From Holdemanella sp. MSK.7.32 (GTDB taxonomy: Bacteria > Bacillota_I > Bacilli_A > Erysipelotrichales > Erysipelotrichaceae), in contig NZ_JANFYN010000017.1 of NCBI RefSeq assembly GCF_024460475.1, forward strand, positions 1 through 44,982: 44,982 nucleotides of DNA, read 5' to 3'. The translations under genes and the position numbers were made by a program. How positions within the stretch are numbered: the first letter of the stretch is position 1; the number at the start of each line of letters is the position of its first letter. Positions 25,419 through 33,896 of the stretch are shown one piece after another. The notes beneath the pieces were generated by a model. The model was not told where the DNA came from and did no database searches. It saw only the letters and a list, made by a program, of their open reading frames with translations.

Positions 25419-26267
25419 TTAATATGTACGCTTTAATAAAGTATCCAATACTTTTGTCAGTGAAGTAACATCACAACTCACAAAACCTAGTTCTTTACGA
25501 ATTGTTTCATCATAGCTAGCAACCATATCTTTAGCACCTTGAAGCCCTAATAAAGATACAGCTGTAACTTTATGATTATCTTCATCACTCAATGACTTTC
25601 CAACAACTTCTTCACTACCCGTAACATCCAAAATATCATCTTGCATCTGGAATTCAAGACCTAACACAAGACCAATCTTACGAAAGTGTTCCACATCATC
25701 GAATTTATTCGCTAAGATACATCCACAAACCAATGGTAATGTTAATAATTTGCTAGTCTTGTAGTGATCAATTTCCTGTAAAAGTGCAAGTGTTGGATTT
25801 GGATCATTTTCAGACTGTAAATCTAAAGTTTGTCCATAAATCATGCCATCAATCCCGGCATACCAAGAAAGAGCCTTTACTAAAGCTACTTTTTGTTCAG
25901 CACTACATTCACTATCCAATGCAACTTCAAATGCCTTCGTCAATAGTCCATCGCCCGCAAGAATGGCAGTTGCCTCATCATAAGCTTTATGACAACTTGG
26001 TTTACCACGACGTAAATCATCATTATCCATAGCTGGAAGATCATCATGAACCAATGAATATGTATGAATCATTTCAATGGCACAAGCACATGGATATCCA
26101 ATTCTTGCATCCATTCCATAGCCTTCTAGTACAGAAAACAACAAAGTAGGACGCACACGCTTACCGCCATTCATCAATGAATAGGCCATCGCATCTTTTG
26201 TACGACTATCATCATTTTCATGTACTCGCATCAATAAATAATCTTCGAATTCTTTATTCACCATCAT
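25419..26267 (-). CDS. ispA: Polyprenyl (farnesyl) diphosphate synthase
   Basis: Builds farnesyl or geranyl diphosphate for undecaprenyl and quinone-type lipids. The first aspartate-rich motif is HDDLPAMDNDDLRRG (residues 74-88) and the second is QMQDDILD (207-214). The 282-residue length is typical. It overlaps xseB by 14 bases with ribosome site GGAGGTGA in the xseB end. Product chain length is inferred from family. Confidence 0.94.
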   Translation of the reverse strand: MMVNKEFEDYLLMRVHENDDSRTKDAMAYSLMNGGKRVRPTLLFSVLEGYGMDARIGYPCACAIEMIHTYSLVHDDLPAMDNDDLRRGKPSCHKAYDEATAILAGDGLLTKAFEVALDSECSAEQKVALVKALSWYAGIDGMIYGQTLDLQSENDPNPTLALLQEIDHYKTSKLLTLPLVCGCILANKFDDVEHFRKIGLVLGLEFQMQDDILDVTGSEEVVGKSLSDEDNHKVTAVSLLGLQGAKDMVASYDETIRKELGFVSCDVTSLTKVLDTLLKRTY

Positions 26268-26463
26268 CTTGATTCACCTCCATCAACTGATCCATTTTTG
26301 TTTCAAATTTTTTTAATTGTTTTTCGCATTGCGCACTCAATTTCAAGCCTTCCTCAAATAATGACATGGCCTCTTCAAGCTCCAATTCATTATTATTTAA
26401 TAAAGCCACGATTTCATCCAATCGCTTCATCGCCTCTTGAAATTTCATTTGTTTAGCGGCCAT
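26254..26463 (-). CDS. xseB: Exodeoxyribonuclease VII small subunit
   Basis: A 69-residue helical protein with the conserved ALERLDEIV-like block (AMKRLDEIVALLNNNELELE) and SLFEEGLKLS. The start is ATG 26463, just after AAGGAGGAATAAA; the open frame reaches further up but overlaps xseA. It partners XseA in degrading single-stranded DNA. Confidence 0.93.
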   Translation of the reverse strand: MAAKQMKFQEAMKRLDEIVALLNNNELELEEAMSLFEEGLKLSAQCEKQLKKFETKMDQLMEVNQDDGE

Positions 26464-26464
26464 T

Positions 26465-27796
26465 TTATTCCTCCTTAGTGGATATAACACATGAAGTGAT
26501 CACACCATCATTTACTCTTGTCACCATTATATCATCCCTTGTGACATCTTTAACATGCTTAATAACTTGATCTTCAATCTTTGAGATACTATAACCACGA
26601 GAAAGTACCTTTAAAGGTGAATAAGCATCCAATAAAGCACAATTTTTTTGTAAAGAATGTCTAGAATTTTGTAGTAAAACTTGCATATTCGATCTTAGTT
26701 TTTCGGGCACCATAGAAAGTTTATTTTCTTGTACCTTTACTATATTCATCATACGCAAATGCATCTGTTGTGTATAATTCTTGATGACATTTTTCTTTTG
26801 CAGCTCTAGCTCTAGTGCATGTTCAATTTGTGTATTGTAGCCATCTAGTTTTAATTGTTTTTCTATAATAAAAGATTTTGGATCCTTTAAATACGGATGA
26901 TTCTTATACGAATCCAGTTTTAACTTGTTGTGATTTAAAATCATAGACATGTTTTGCCTCAACAATTCTCTATCCTTCAAAATTTGAGTCATCACTTCAT
27001 ATTGATCCAAAGTCACCCATTGTGCAGCTGCTGTAGGGGTAACACTTCTATGATCACAGACAAGATCACATAATGTTGTATCCACTTCATGACCTACACC
27101 ACTGACAATATATGTATTTAAACTGTAAATCGTCTTTACAAGCTGGACATCATTAAAACAGAACAAATCTTCAAAGCTTCCTCCACCACGAACAATCAAT
27201 AAGGCATCATGATTATGTGTATCAGCTTCTTTCAAGGATTGAATCAAGCTTTTAGGTGCAAAACTACCTTGCACTAAACTAGGATACAAAGTAACCTTCA
27301 GCATAGGCCAACGCCTTTGAATGGTTGATAATACATCTTGTAAGGCAGCAGCCTGTGCTCCAGTTACAACACCAATATTTTCAATATAGTCAGGTTTAGC
27401 CTTTTTATGACTTTCATCAAAATAGCCAGTCCTTAAAAGATCTTGTTTTCTTTTTTCAAATTCAAGATATAAATCACCTAAACCATCTTGTTTCATTTGA
27501 CGAATCACAAGCTGAAGACTGCCCCTTTGTTCATACACATTAATGCTTCCTGAAACTAAAACGCGCATGCCTTCTTCTACATTGAAGTTTAAACGTGATA
27601 CATAACTTGAAAACATAACACAACTCATTTCTCCACTTTTATCTTTCAAAGAAAAATAATAATGTCCCGATCTGTGTTTTGTCAGGTTGCTGATTTCACC
27701 CTGAATCCAGATGCCATCCAGATCCATAGTTTGTGTTAAAACATTTTTAATGCGAGCAATAACACTAGAAATACTTACAACCATTTCGTTTCTCAT
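26465..27796 (-). CDS. xseA: Exodeoxyribonuclease VII large subunit
   Basis: A 443-residue nuclease subunit. An N-terminal OB fold (IWIQGEISNLTKHRSGHYYFSLKD) is followed by the catalytic domain with IVRGGGSFEDLFCFND and SGVGHEVDTTLCD, then a coiled-coil C-terminal region. It overlaps nusB by four bases. Confidence 0.96.
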   Translation of the reverse strand: MRNEMVVSISSVIARIKNVLTQTMDLDGIWIQGEISNLTKHRSGHYYFSLKDKSGEMSCVMFSSYVSRLNFNVEEGMRVLVSGSINVYEQRGSLQLVIRQMKQDGLGDLYLEFEKRKQDLLRTGYFDESHKKAKPDYIENIGVVTGAQAAALQDVLSTIQRRWPMLKVTLYPSLVQGSFAPKSLIQSLKEADTHNHDALLIVRGGGSFEDLFCFNDVQLVKTIYSLNTYIVSGVGHEVDTTLCDLVCDHRSVTPTAAAQWVTLDQYEVMTQILKDRELLRQNMSMILNHNKLKLDSYKNHPYLKDPKSFIIEKQLKLDGYNTQIEHALELELQKKNVIKNYTQQMHLRMMNIVKVQENKLSMVPEKLRSNMQVLLQNSRHSLQKNCALLDAYSPLKVLSRGYSISKIEDQVIKHVKDVTRDDIMVTRVNDGVITSCVISTKEE

Positions 27797-28170
27797 AGCT
27801 GGTCAAGAACTCCATTTAATAATTTATAAGAATTATCATCGCAATACTTTTTAGCCAAAGTAATCGCTTCGTTGATTACAACAGCTTTCGGTGTATCGTT
27901 TGCCAAGATTTCCTGGAAAGAAATTAAAAGAATGGCTTGTTCTAACATACTTAAACGATCAAAATCCCAGTCATCACGTAACAATTCATTGATTTTTTGT
28001 TCGAAAGCTTCTTTGTTTTCAACAGTTCCCATTGTTAAACTATATAAATATCCATCAATGTCATTTGAACCTTTCATTACATCAAATACACATTTACGAA
28101 TATCCTTTCCTAATAATAAGTGTTGATACACACTTTGCATCGCAACTACACGTTGTTCATGTCTATTCAT
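27793..28170 (-). CDS. nusB: Transcription antitermination factor NusB
   Basis: A small all-helical RNA-binding protein of 125 residues that works with S10 in rRNA antitermination. The conserved end TPKAVVINEAITLAKKYCDD...LLNGVLDQL is clear. It heads the nusB-xseA-xseB-ispA run and starts one base after the preceding gene. Confidence 0.94.
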   Translation of the reverse strand: MNRHEQRVVAMQSVYQHLLLGKDIRKCVFDVMKGSNDIDGYLYSLTMGTVENKEAFEQKINELLRDDWDFDRLSMLEQAILLISFQEILANDTPKAVVINEAITLAKKYCDDNSYKLLNGVLDQL

Positions 28171-29067
28171 CTACATTTCTCCTTCTTTATATGGTACGCG
28201 CGCACTTGGTACTACATCACTTGCAGGCCCTGCATGCACGTCTTGATCATCAAAAAATATATTGGCACCAAAACAAGCTAATACATCCGCTTTTTTAGCT
28301 CCTTGCATAAAGAATACTTCATCTACGACAATATTCCATGCTCTTAAAGTTTTTATTACACGAACACCCGTATCTTTGTTTCGTGCTGTCACAATCGCTG
28401 TTCTTAATACATTTAAATCTTTAGTTTCATTTTGAAGCCAAGATAAACTCTTTAATAAAGAAGCCATTGGACCTTTTTGTAAGGCAACATCCTGATTTAG
28501 AATCTCATTTTCATTGAATGCTTCTAAACCATGTTCCTGATAGATCTTTTCCGATTCAGCCGAAAATAATACGGCATCCGCATCAAAGGCGATACGAATC
28601 TGATTGTCAGGAAAACTATATTTAGTATCTCTGGCATAAATCATACCGGCCGCAAAGCCTGCATGAATCGCATTCGATACGTCATTTTCATTACACGATA
28701 AGAATAAATCGACACCAAACGCCGATAGATAACGACTGATATCTTCTCCACCACTCAAAACCATTCGACCAATGTCCATATCATAATGCTCTAAAGAGTG
28801 AATGATACGCAAAGACGTATCCGCACTATTTCTTGACATCACAATAACTTCAACAAGTTTTCGATTCGCGAGTTTATTGATGTTTAATAAGTTTTTAACT
28901 AACGCAAAACCACTACCCGGACTTAACACATCATTTTCGTGAACAATTTGATAGTCACGATATGCGTCTAATCCTTCTTTTTCAAAAACCTCATTTTCTT
29001 TTTCTAAGTTAAATAAAGCTCTTGAACTAATACCTACCACAAGATAATTATCAAAAGATACACTCAT
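28171..29067 (-). CDS. Cytosolic 5'-nucleotidase, type I family
   Basis: A 298-residue protein with the pattern of 5'-nucleotidase type I: LVVGISSRALFNLEKEN near the start, IRIAFDADAVLFSAESE in the middle (the HAD-type DxD nucleophile motif), VTARNKDTGVRVIKTL and FFMQGAKKADVLACFGANIFFDDQ. It would dephosphorylate nucleoside monophosphates. It lies next to nusB with no gap and downstream of the Asp23-family gene, from which a terminator separates it. Confidence 0.85.
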   Translation of the reverse strand: MSVSFDNYLVVGISSRALFNLEKENEVFEKEGLDAYRDYQIVHENDVLSPGSGFALVKNLLNINKLANRKLVEVIVMSRNSADTSLRIIHSLEHYDMDIGRMVLSGGEDISRYLSAFGVDLFLSCNENDVSNAIHAGFAAGMIYARDTKYSFPDNQIRIAFDADAVLFSAESEKIYQEHGLEAFNENEILNQDVALQKGPMASLLKSLSWLQNETKDLNVLRTAIVTARNKDTGVRVIKTLRAWNIVVDEVFFMQGAKKADVLACFGANIFFDDQDVHAGPASDVVPSARVPYKEGEM

Positions 29068-29079
29068 AAAATTGAAAAA

Positions 29080-29104
29080 AAGGAAACCTTTGAAAGATTT
29101 CCTT
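29080..29104 (-). terminator. Terminator of the Asp23-family gene
   Basis: AAGGAAA and TTTCCTT flank an 11-base loop with a U-run on the minus strand. The stop codon touches the stem base. Confidence 0.75.
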
Positions 29105-29432
29105 AAAAAATAAATCCAGTCACCTGAATTTCAATCGCTTCAGGTTTAAAGTCTGTCATATAAGAAATACTTTCAAAGATCTTGTTTTGTAGATTTAAAC
29201 AAACATCACTTACATTTGATTTGTGGTTCACTTTTACAGGAATCGATAATGTCAATTTATTGTCCTCAACACGAGTGACAATTCCTGTCTTAAATGGTTT
29301 TGTTCCTTCTGCAATCTGAACATTTTCATCTTCTTCGATTACGTTCTTTGCGATTGTAGAAAAAACTGTTTTATTTAAAGAAATAACACCATATTCATTG
29401 CCTGGTTCTAGCTCGATATATTCTTTCGCCAT
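29103..29432 (-). CDS. Asp23/Gls24 family envelope-stress protein, YqhY-like
   Basis: A 109-residue protein of the Asp23 family, starting MAKEYIELEPGNEYGVISL at ATG 29432 behind GGTGAAATT. The VNHKSNVSDVCLNLQNKI and EIQVTGFIF segments are typical. In Bacillus a related gene sits between accBC and nusB. Here it again lies close to nusB, but without the acc genes. Function is not well defined; roles in cell envelope or lipid balance are proposed for relatives. Confidence 0.85.
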   Translation of the reverse strand: MAKEYIELEPGNEYGVISLNKTVFSTIAKNVIEEDENVQIAEGTKPFKTGIVTRVEDNKLTLSIPVKVNHKSNVSDVCLNLQNKIFESISYMTDFKPEAIEIQVTGFIF

Positions 29433-29470
29433 AATTTCACCTTCACTTCTCTTTAAGTATACCAAAAAAG

Positions 29471-30454
29471 TTATTTAAACTCAAAAACTTTCGCACCCCA
29501 AAGTGATGCGGTTTTTGTAACATACTGCTTTTCATGTAAAATCACATTTTTACAAGTAACAATATCACTCTGCAACTGTTTCTTTAAGGCTTCAAAACCA
29601 TCAAAACGAATCTCATTACGCGTCTTTTTCAAGAAGAAAAAGCGTACTTGTCGTTCATAAATATCTTGATCAAAATCAAAGATATGCGCTTCAATAGAAA
29701 CTTTTGTATTTTTAAAAGTAGGATTGTTTCCCACATTGATCATAGCCCCATAAAATGTATCATCCACATATACAAAACCTGCATAAACACCACTGGATGG
29801 CACTAAATAATCGGGATTTGCCCCAAGATTTGCGGTTGGAAACTTCAATAGTGTACTGCCTCGTTTAAATCCATGCTCAATCACACCTTCAATCGAATAC
29901 ATATACCCCAATAATTCATTGGCTAAATCCATCTTGCCACTTTGAATCAGTGGCTCAATGCGACTGGATGAGATTTTTTCGTTTTTCGAATTTACACTGG
30001 CAATCACTGAAACATCAAAGTAGTTTTGTGAAGAAATTGTATCCACATTTCCTGTATTCTTTGAAGCATATTTAAAATCAAATCCACAAGTAATATGTGC
30101 TACATTCATCTTTTTTAACAACATATGAAAGGCATCTACATCTAGGGCTGCAAAATTCTTAGAGAAAGTAATGACATACATCACTTCAATGCCCATCACG
30201 CTTGCCAAATGAATACGATCTTCTAACGTTGTGATATGACGACATACACGATCTGGAAAAAAGATTCTCCAAGGATCTGGATCAAATGTGATCAAACCAC
30301 TTTGAATGTTTAACTCTTTGGCTTTGGCAATACAATTCTCAAGCAATGCCTGATGCCCTGTATGTAGGCCATCAAAGAAGCCAATACAACAAGAACTCTT
30401 TGGCAAATTTTCTTGTACATGTAAATAATCAATACGAATGACTTCCATTACCAT
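29471..30454 (-). CDS. ribF: Bifunctional riboflavin kinase / FAD synthetase
   Basis: Makes FMN and FAD from riboflavin. The N-terminal adenylyltransferase has CIGFFDGLHTGHQALL and KISSSRIEPLIQSG. The C-terminal kinase has IEGVIEHGFKRGSTLLKFPTANLG. Its 327 residues are full length. It overlaps truB by seven bases, a conserved pairing. ATG 30454 or ATG 30448 (TAATG with the truB stop) could be used. Confidence 0.95.
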   Translation of the reverse strand: MVMEVIRIDYLHVQENLPKSSCCIGFFDGLHTGHQALLENCIAKAKELNIQSGLITFDPDPWRIFFPDRVCRHITTLEDRIHLASVMGIEVMYVITFSKNFAALDVDAFHMLLKKMNVAHITCGFDFKYASKNTGNVDTISSQNYFDVSVIASVNSKNEKISSSRIEPLIQSGKMDLANELLGYMYSIEGVIEHGFKRGSTLLKFPTANLGANPDYLVPSSGVYAGFVYVDDTFYGAMINVGNNPTFKNTKVSIEAHIFDFDQDIYERQVRFFFLKKTRNEIRFDGFEALKKQLQSDIVTCKNVILHEKQYVTKTASLWGAKVFEFK

Positions 30455-31272
30455 AATCCTCTTTTACTTTTAAATAATCCTTCACGCTCTTTTTCATAAA
30501 TTGCGATAGGCTCACCTGCATCTAAAATACATACTTCTTGATTTTGATTATCTAAACGAATGCGTTTTCCTTGGTACACATCTTGAATCGGTTGATATTC
30601 AATCTTATCTAAATGATCCAATACATAGATTGAAGGATATAAGACAGGTTCTTGTGTTTCAAGATCTTCTAGTGTTTGAGCCTGATCAATTGTAAAGCGA
30701 CCAACTTTAGTTCGTCTTAAACTTTTCATACAACCTAGATTATTTGTATTTAAAGCCAAATCACGACAAATACTACGAACATACGTTCCACTCGAACATG
30801 CCACTTTAAAACTGTAGTCACCAAGATCTTCCATCGAATAAATTTCAATATCACTATAGACTTTAGGAACTTCAAGTCCCTCTCTTTGATAGTCCATTAA
30901 TTTTTTCCCATTCACTTTTTTATTGGAAGTCTTTGGCACCAATTGATGGTTCTTACCAACAAATTTTTGAAGTTCCTCTGAAAAACAAAAATCAAAATTC
31001 ATTTCTTTTTCAGCTTCCACTTCACCCCAAATATCATCGGTTGATGTACTTTTGCCAAATTCGATCTGTCCAATATATTCTTTATCTGTATCACTTAAAA
31101 ATTGCAATAATTTACACGACTTTCCACAAAGAACAACTAAAACTCCGGTCGCGTTGGGATCAAGCGTACCTGTGTGTCCAAATTTTTTTTGTTTATATTT
31201 TTTTCGAAGCCAATTTACAACATCATGGCTTGTCATACCATACGGTTTATCAATAATTAAAATTCCATCCAT
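30448..31272 (-). CDS. truB: tRNA pseudouridine-55 synthase
   Basis: Converts U55 of tRNA to pseudouridine. The catalytic Asp is in GHTGTLDPNATGVLVV, and CSSGTYVRSICRDLA is the later family motif. The 274-residue length is normal. It heads the truB-ribF unit with a strong promoter directly upstream and an AAGGTG site. Confidence 0.96.
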   Translation of the reverse strand: MDGILIIDKPYGMTSHDVVNWLRKKYKQKKFGHTGTLDPNATGVLVVLCGKSCKLLQFLSDTDKEYIGQIEFGKSTSTDDIWGEVEAEKEMNFDFCFSEELQKFVGKNHQLVPKTSNKKVNGKKLMDYQREGLEVPKVYSDIEIYSMEDLGDYSFKVACSSGTYVRSICRDLALNTNNLGCMKSLRRTKVGRFTIDQAQTLEDLETQEPVLYPSIYVLDHLDKIEYQPIQDVYQGKRIRLDNQNQEVCILDAGEPIAIYEKEREGLFKSKRGLW

Positions 31273-31287
31273 AATTTCACCTTTTAT

Positions 31288-31316
31288 ATTTTACTTGTTT
31301 TTAAGGGTACTTGCAA
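31288..31316 (-). promoter_or_regulatory. truB promoter
   Basis: On the minus strand TTGCAA (31316-31311), a 17-base spacer and TAAAAT (31293-31288) precede truB by about 15 bases. Confidence 0.65.
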
Positions 31317-31347
31317 CTATGCACATTTGATACTAAAAAGTCAAGAC

Positions 31348-31376
31348 TTGTATTCTAATATGAAGTTCGTTATTAT
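31348..31376 (+). promoter_or_regulatory. Promoter of the structured RNA
   Basis: TTGTAT (31348-31353), 17-base spacer, TATTAT (31371-31376). The predicted start, seven bases later at 31383, is exactly the first base of the RNA's closing helix. Confidence 0.75.
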
Positions 31377-31382
31377 AGAAAT

Positions 31383-31536
31383 GCCTAAGGACATTAATTT
31401 TTCCTACACTCGAGATAAGGGAAATCGGATGTTGAATTGTTGTGTTGAAGACCCGCTACGCGTGGGGATCCTAATGCTGTTCACAGATTGCCCACCTGTA
31501 CTTAACAGGGAAAGATCTCATGTTCTTGGGCTTTTT
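31383..31536 (+). ncRNA. Structured RNA, 6S-like or a leader of the HD gene
   Basis: About 154 bases. The first 12 (GCCTAAGGACAT, 31383-31394) pair without interruption, including G-U pairs, with ATGTTCTTGGGC at 31520-31531, followed by TTTTT. Inside, CCCGC/GTGGG, TTGTG/CACAG and CCTGT/ACAGG form further helices around a central open region. A long closed rod with a promoter at its first base and a U-run at its last is the layout of 6S RNA, which binds and inhibits RNA polymerase. In Bacillus a 6S gene lies beside aspS, which is 2.4 kb away here. The HD gene starts only 15 bases later with no promoter of its own, so a transcription-attenuating leader is an alternative. Confidence 0.6.
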
Positions 31537-31551
31537 AAATAGGTAAAAAGT

Positions 31552-32133
31552 ATGAACGCAAAAGAAGAATTTATTCAAATCTATAAAGAAAATATCCATC
31601 GTGAAGGTGCCGATACCTTTCTAGAATTCTTAGAAGGAGTTCACTCTGATTTTTTTACGGCTCCTGCAAGCACACGTTTTCATGGCAACATGGAAGGTGG
31701 TCTTTGTGAACACAGTGTACATGTGTATCATTGTTTAAAGGACTATCTATCAAGACAAAGAGTTCAAGATACGTACAATATGCACTACAGCGATGAAACC
31801 ATTGCTCTTGTTGCCCTACTTCATGATGTATGTAAGATCAATGTCTATAAAAAAGGTACAAGAAACAAGAAAATCGATGGTGAGTGGCATCAAGTGGATG
31901 TTTTTGAATTTGAAGACAATATTCCATTTGGTCATGGTGAAAAAAGTGTCTATATGATTCAGCCATTCATGCGTATAACTCGTGAAGAAGCGTTTGCGAT
32001 TCGTTATCATATGGGATTTTCTGGAAGCGACCCAGTCAATAATGTGGGTAAAGCTTTTGAATTGTTCCCGCTTGCCTTTGCGCTAAGTACTGCCGATATG
32101 GAGGCTACATATTTTTTAGATAAGCAAGTCTAG
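31552..32133 (+). CDS. HD-domain hydrolase
   Basis: A 193-residue predicted metal-dependent phosphohydrolase. The HD signature residues are His in GGLCEHSVHVYHCL, the HD pair in ALLHDVCKINVYKK, and later His residues in GHGEKSVYM and IRYHMGFSG. The substrate, perhaps a nucleotide or cyclic dinucleotide, is not predictable. Its only apparent promoter is that of the structured RNA upstream, so its expression depends on read-through or on a hidden promoter inside the RNA gene. Confidence 0.85.
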   Translation: MNAKEEFIQIYKENIHREGADTFLEFLEGVHSDFFTAPASTRFHGNMEGGLCEHSVHVYHCLKDYLSRQRVQDTYNMHYSDETIALVALLHDVCKINVYKKGTRNKKIDGEWHQVDVFEFEDNIPFGHGEKSVYMIQPFMRITREEAFAIRYHMGFSGSDPVNNVGKAFELFPLAFALSTADMEATYFLDKQV

Positions 32134-32148
32134 ATGACTTGTTTTTTT
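32125..32148 (+). terminator. Terminator of the HD gene
   Basis: CAAGTC, TAGAT, GACTTG and seven T residues. The TAG stop codon lies in the loop. Confidence 0.9.
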
Positions 32149-32165
32149 ACACGCAAAAAAATATA

Positions 32166-32181
32166 CAGTACCTTGGTACTG
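32166..32181 (-). terminator. Terminator of the AAA-ATPase/nuclease gene
   Basis: CAGTACC-TT-GGTACTG, with TATATTTTTTT following on the minus strand. Confidence 0.8.
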
Positions 32182-32190
32182 CATATAAAT

Positions 32191-33834
32191 TTATCTTTCA
32201 ACCCATTTCATCTTAACATCTTTTCCATGATGAGCTAATCCTATATAAATCACTTTTCCTTTTAAATCAAACGAATAATTTTTAGATTGAATCTGTTCAA
32301 TTGCATCATTTGATAGATTATCAAGATCCGATTCTAAATTTTTAGAAGTACCTTTTAAATATTTAAATTCCAACACAAAAGAAGTATATTTACTATATTT
32401 TGCCTTTAATACAAGGTCGAAACGTCCTTTTCCAGTTTCCCTATTGCTTATAATTTCATAATCTCTAGATAAACATAAACACATCCCAAGCATCATCATA
32501 TGATAGCTATTTTCATTCTTTAAATCATGATAACTAGGTAACATTAAGATGTTCTTATATTCTTTGATAAATTCATTAGGTTGTTTTTGAATCAAGAAAC
32601 GTAATAGTCGATTTAATTGTCCTTCATTTAAGGAAAGATAATATTCAGTTAAATTTCTAAACTCTCTATTCACTTCCTCATTTGGAATTCGAATGCGATA
32701 GAAGCTATCCGTAATATCAATGGCTTTATCTATTGTTAAATATCCCGCATTCACAAACAACCCCCATAAATTTGGAGTGCTTTTCACTTCATAGAAGCTT
32801 GTTTGCGTATTGACTTGTGTATCTAAATATCCATTTTTGATTAAATCTTCATATTGATCTTTATAATCTAAATCTGCATTCTTGATATTCTCTTTAATCA
32901 TTGTATTTGCACTTGTATTGATCCAATATGGAATTAATTCTTTCTTTTGAGCGTAATTTAATATAGACCAAGGATTATATATATCAATACTTCCGATTTT
33001 GTATCCGTCATACATAGATTTAACATCATCATTTAAAGTTAAACCATACGTATTTAACAATTGATTAACTTCATCTGTATTAAACCCAAAATACTCACTA
33101 TAAGCAGTATCGAGTACTGAATTCACATCTAAATTATTCAGATCACTAAAAATATTTTCTTTCGCAACTCTTTGAATTCCAGTAAGTAGTGCATATTTTA
33201 AACAATCCGATGTTTTTAAAGAATTATGAAGTAAACCTGATAATCCACCTCGTAATTCTTCATAACAGTCATTCACGTGAGCTTCAACAAATGGTGTATC
33301 ATACTCATCTATAAAAACCATGACTTGTTTATTGTAGTAAGCATAGAGCCTTTCCATCAAGAATGATAATGCATCATTGATTCCATTTAAATTATTACTG
33401 TGAAAATCCATTAAATTAGATTCAATATAATCATGTTCTTTTTGATCATATTTATTTAATTTTTTAAACACATAATCATATTTTGCCCACTCGCTTAGAA
33501 TTTGTTTTTTTATAGTTGTGATAATAGATTCTCTATCTCTTTTCGCATTCGCAAACGAAATAAAAATAGTAGGATATCGATTCATTTCGTTTATATAGTC
33601 AGAATTCATGATCTCAGTATTTTCAAATATATATTTAGAATCTTTTGTCACATCAAAAAAAGAAGCCATCATAGACATGTTTAGAGTCTTTCCAAAACGC
33701 CTAGGACGCGTAATCAATGTGACTTTGCTTTTTCTTTCTAAAAATTCCTGAATCATATTGGTCTTATCAACAAAATAATAGTTATTATTTCTGAGTTCTT
33801 CAAAATTTGAAATGCCAATTGGAATTGCCTTCAT
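32191..33834 (-). CDS. AAA-ATPase-like protein with C-terminal PD-(D/E)XK nuclease domain
   Basis: A 547-residue protein of the AAA-ATPase_like plus PDDEXK_9 type, common in gut anaerobes and often in several copies. The N-terminus is IPIGISNFEELRNNNYYFVD, followed by P-loop TRPRRFGKTLNMSM (residues 42-55) and a Walker B-like VMVFIDEYDTPF. The C-terminus carries GRFDLVLKA and FVLEFKYLKG, the D...ExK core. The function of the family is not established; defence or mobile-element roles have been suggested. It sits as an AT-rich single gene between housekeeping units, with its own terminator. Confidence 0.88.
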   Translation of the reverse strand: MKAIPIGISNFEELRNNNYYFVDKTNMIQEFLERKSKVTLITRPRRFGKTLNMSMMASFFDVTKDSKYIFENTEIMNSDYINEMNRYPTIFISFANAKRDRESIITTIKKQILSEWAKYDYVFKKLNKYDQKEHDYIESNLMDFHSNNLNGINDALSFLMERLYAYYNKQVMVFIDEYDTPFVEAHVNDCYEELRGGLSGLLHNSLKTSDCLKYALLTGIQRVAKENIFSDLNNLDVNSVLDTAYSEYFGFNTDEVNQLLNTYGLTLNDDVKSMYDGYKIGSIDIYNPWSILNYAQKKELIPYWINTSANTMIKENIKNADLDYKDQYEDLIKNGYLDTQVNTQTSFYEVKSTPNLWGLFVNAGYLTIDKAIDITDSFYRIRIPNEEVNREFRNLTEYYLSLNEGQLNRLLRFLIQKQPNEFIKEYKNILMLPSYHDLKNENSYHMMMLGMCLCLSRDYEIISNRETGKGRFDLVLKAKYSKYTSFVLEFKYLKGTSKNLESDLDNLSNDAIEQIQSKNYSFDLKGKVIYIGLAHHGKDVKMKWVER

Positions 33835-33872
33835 CTATATCACCGCCTATATAATTATATCAGAAATACGAA

Positions 33873-33896
33873 AAGACAGGAAAAAATTCCTGTCTT
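33873..33896 (-). terminator. Terminator of hisS-aspS
   Basis: AAGACAGGAA and TTCCTGTCTT form a ten-pair stem with a short loop, then UUUU on the minus strand. The aspS stop overlaps the stem base. Confidence 0.85.

Noticed and set aside
31327..31542. 71-codon plus-strand frame across the structured RNA
   Set aside because: No ribosome site, composition unlike protein, and it overlaps a promoter and paired helices that explain the sequence better.
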